Source: Candidatus Rifleibacteriota bacterium (lineage in GTDB: Bacteria > Muiribacteriota > Ozemobacteria > Ozemobacterales > Ozemobacteraceae). From it: a stretch of 64,000 nt of DNA. Where the stretch lies: assembly GCA_015232575.1 (NCBI GenBank), contig JADFZL010000001.1:558001-622000 (forward strand). Direction: 5' to 3'. The notes below the pieces were generated by a model. The model was not told the origin of the DNA, searched no databases, and saw nothing but the letters and a program-made list of their open reading frames with translations. A program made the position numbers and the translations under genes. Shown here piece after piece: positions 61,981 through 64,000 of the stretch; the first letter of the stretch is position 1; the number at the start of each line of letters is the position of its first letter.

Positions 61981-62043
61981 TCATTTCGTCCCAAGGGAGA
62001 AATCTCGCTTATATCAGATCTCTCACATTCGTTCGGGATGACA
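61981..62043 (+). repeat. Dispersed repeat, GTCATTTCGACC family, copy 3 (long form)
   Basis: TCATTTCGTCCCAAGGGAGA, AATCTCGC, then a right arm TTCGTTCGGGATGACA. The two ends are partly complementary, so the full unit can fold into a hairpin. It lies between the cyclase and YigZ genes. Confidence 0.75.
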
Positions 62044-62094
62044 ACAAATCTAGACTGGGGGCGGTCAATTCAAAAGATCAGAATATGAAAGATA

Positions 62095-62688
62095 TCAGCA
62101 GCGCTCAAGAACGCCCTCGCCTCGTGTCAGACCTGGTAACGCAATAGCCAGAGCTTCTGCCTGTGAAATAGTAAGTTTTACAGTAAGTATCAACCCATCA
62201 GAAACGTAGCTTTCTTCGCGTTCTGAAATGCCAATTTGTACAAGATGTTGAAATACCGCAGAAGAGCATGCAAAAGGAACATGCAGTCGGACAGAAGTCA
62301 TGGGAATCAGCTCTCTGCGAATTCCGAGATCAAGGCATGCGGCTGCTGTGCCTCCGTATGCTCTTGCCAAACCCCCGGCGCCAAGTCGGATTCCGCCGTA
62401 GAAGCGTGAAACCATTACCAGAATACAATCGCCCTGTGATTTTTCTATGACCGAAAGGATCTGACGTCCGGCAGTACCAGACACTTCTCCATCATCAGCA
62501 CAGCGGGCGTGGCCCCTGAAACGCCAAGCCCAGGCATTATGCGTGGCATCAGAAATGCGCCAGTCTGCAAGTATAGTTTCAGTTTCAGAAATATCCGAAA
62601 TCGGTGCCGCACGACCGACAAAACGACTCTTTTTTATCTCCTGCTCGAATGCAACAGCTTCCTGCAATGTCCAGGCAATGTTATCCAT
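62095..62688 (-). CDS. YigZ/IMPACT-family protein
   Basis: A 197-residue UPF0029 protein. The family core is clear: SRFVGRAAPI, WRFRGHARCADDGEVSGTAGRQIL (usually DGEPSGTAG) and VMVSRFYGGIRLGAGGLARAYGG. The C-terminal ~70 residues form the DUF1949-like ferredoxin fold. IMPACT-like proteins are linked to translation control in eukaryotes; the bacterial role is not settled. AGGGG lies before the ATG. It stands alone on the minus strand. Confidence 0.9.
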   Translation of the reverse strand: MDNIAWTLQEAVAFEQEIKKSRFVGRAAPISDISETETILADWRISDATHNAWAWRFRGHARCADDGEVSGTAGRQILSVIEKSQGDCILVMVSRFYGGIRLGAGGLARAYGGTAAACLDLGIRRELIPMTSVRLHVPFACSSAVFQHLVQIGISEREESYVSDGLILTVKLTISQAEALAIALPGLTRGEGVLERC

Positions 62689-62892
62689 TTCAACCCCTTA
62701 AAACATCAGACTTCCTGATGAGTATATTTCGTGATGCGGCTTTCAAACGGCATATATAAACGCCACATGCTCCAGCCGATTTCACATTACCAACTCGAAT
62801 TCTTCCTGAATCTGAATGTCTGAACATATTCGAAGTGTTTATTTAAATAGAAAAATGGGTTTTTCGAATAATCGACTCTCTGTTGATAATGC

Positions 62893-64000
62893 TTAAAACC
62901 TTCTGAAGCCAAGTTCGCAGGTTACACCAAAGAAAGTTTCCTGGCGTGTTGCAAAATCAGCAATAGCAGATTCTTTCCAGCCAAAGATATTTTCTCTGAG
63001 AGTCAACGAAAACATTTCTGCAAACCTGTATTTTATTTCCCATGAGCCTTCGTACATTCTGATCTTATCTGCATCATCTGTTGCAAAATAACTCATGTTT
63101 GATGACAGCTCAAATCTTTTTGTCAGAGGCATTTCCAGGTCATATTGTATCTGAAGCCCGGTATTTTTGGGCTTTGATGGCCATGATTGGCGAATCATCT
63201 GAATTACCCCGGCAAGAACACCAAGAGTTGGAGAAATTTTCTTTTTCAAACCGATTATTCCTTCAAGAAATAATGGTGGACGATTTCCTGATAAGCTTGA
63301 ATTACTCAATGGGCTCAGAGATGATATTTCTATAAATGGATTGAATTTGCCGCGTGCGGTATTCCTCATCCAGCGTAGTACAAGTTTTGATCTGTCGCGA
63401 CTGATTTCTCCATCGCGTTGGTACAAAGAGTTTTCGCCTCTGAAAATCCAGTCTTCACTGACTTTGCTGTACACGGTTTTCCAGTTTAAATCCAGGTTCA
63501 GGGTTCGGTATTTTTTTCCAACCAATCCTGGAATGTCTCTATCCATGAAAAAACCGCCGCTTTGCGGATTCTGATATTCGGGTGCAGATCCACCGAAATC
63601 AAGGCGATTAAAATCGAAACCAAGTGAAGTATGATGGCGCAAATATGGTTTATGTGCAAGTCGATCTGCGGCTTTTTCCCTTCCATCTCTGAAATTTCGT
63701 GAAAAATAGCGTGAGAGCAAATCAAAAAGAGTTTCTTTGCGAACTTTTCCGGGCGAAGAAGGCAAGAGAGATAATCCTCCGAGAGCAAGATACTCCGTTG
63801 CAGCAATGCGGTATTTAATTGCATTTCCTATAGGTCTTCCGTTTAAAAGAACGCGTCCCCGCGATTCCTGAAGTCCACACAGTACAAGCCCTTTGCCGTT
63901 CATCAGCTTGCTGCCACGTTTATTCCAGAGATCCATAATTATAGAACCCGGAACTTCCAGAAGCGCTATTCTTTCAGAAAAAGGAATGGTTCTTTTTAAT
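62893..64000 (-). CDS. 5'-nucleotidase C-terminal domain fused to beta-barrel (cut by window edge)
   Basis: The C-terminal 368 residues of a protein that enters from the right edge; the frame is open to base 64000 with no start required inside. It opens with a 5'-nucleotidase C-terminal motif (RTIPFSERIALLEVPGSII), then RPIGNAIKYRIAATEYLALG and GGLSLLPSSPGKV. The last 250 residues are beta-barrel-like amphipathic strands ending in FRRF, with Phe as the last residue. It resembles the gene at 52679-54928 in domain order and barrel style, so the two are paralogues. The metallophosphatase half is outside the window. Confidence 0.75.
   Translation of the reverse strand, partial: LKRTIPFSERIALLEVPGSIIMDLWNKRGSKLMNGKGLVLCGLQESRGRVLLNGRPIGNAIKYRIAATEYLALGGLSLLPSSPGKVRKETLFDLLSRYFSRNFRDGREKAADRLAHKPYLRHHTSLGFDFNRLDFGGSAPEYQNPQSGGFFMDRDIPGLVGKKYRTLNLDLNWKTVYSKVSEDWIFRGENSLYQRDGEISRDRSKLVLRWMRNTARGKFNPFIEISSLSPLSNSSLSGNRPPLFLEGIIGLKKKISPTLGVLAGVIQMIRQSWPSKPKNTGLQIQYDLEMPLTKRFELSSNMSYFATDDADKIRMYEGSWEIKYRFAEMFSLTLRENIFGWKESAIADFATRQETFFGVTCELGFRRF

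Overview
The window looks like chromosome from a diderm (Gram-negative-type) bacterium of roughly 40% GC. The evidence is a YidC with a large periplasmic domain, an O-antigen-ligase-like protein, several lipoproteins with lipoboxes, two proteins ending in outer-membrane beta-barrels with a terminal Phe, an RND exporter and sigma-54 (RpoN). I cannot fix the phylum from sequence alone; the housekeeping proteins are not close to a well-known model genus. A little-studied candidate phylum such as Riflebacteria is possible, but that is a guess.

Layout. 1-1.7 kb: the classic rpmH-rnpA-yidD-yidC block on the minus strand behind a consensus sigma-70 promoter; yidC runs off the left edge. 1.8-9.5 kb: a minus-strand run encoding an O-antigen ligase/TPR protein, an oligopeptide-type binding lipoprotein, two Opp/Dpp-type ATPases separated by a hairpin-rich 57-bp repeat array, and a UbiA-family prenyltransferase; no permease genes are present. 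9.9-11.4 kb: rpoN. 11.7-15.9 kb: an EcsC-like protein, secreted proteins and a GT-C-like membrane protein. 16.1-18.2 kb: tRNA-Thr, a receiver-less sigma-54 activator, a ComFB-like protein, a STAS protein and ribosomal protein L31. 18.3-26 kb: thyX, a divergent chorismate mutase/prephenate dehydratase-like protein, an FN3 lipoprotein, pdxJ, pgeF and a TPR protein. 26.4-29.4 kb: a secreted protein behind a perfect sigma-54 promoter, a PhnD-like binding protein and its partner. 29.4-33.8 kb: two radical SAM proteins and an RND/MMPL exporter. 34.2-35.8 kb: an unusual membrane-anchored ADP-ribosylglycohydrolase-like protein. 36.2-42 kb: an amino-sugar cluster (SSS symporter, GH20 hexosaminidase, NagX-like acyltransferase).

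42-57.2 kb is an accessory, defence-like island: a DUF4143 ATPase, a 1989-residue SIR2-NACHT-HEAT protein in a tight operon with a ParA-like ATPase and an HD-domain protein, an AlbA_2/Schlafen-type ATP-binding protein, and a decayed PIN toxin/antitoxin pair. The SIR2-NACHT-HEAT / ParA / HD triad is the strongest candidate for a new system, plausibly NAD-depleting abortive-infection immunity with two unexplained partners. 57.6-64 kb: a methyltransferase-like protein, a FIST-sensor adenylate cyclase, a YigZ-family protein and the second of two 5'-nucleotidase-like/beta-barrel fusion proteins (cut by the right edge).

The intergenic regions carry several short dispersed repeat families: a TCCGCAGATT family (5 copies), a GTCATTTCGACC family (3 copies), an ACCACGG tandem family, and an AACGTTTCTATGCC element (2 copies). 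Many coding starts were moved inward from the longest open frame to an ATG/GTG/TTG with a good ribosome binding site; these are noted per gene. All functional assignments come from reading motifs, without database searches.
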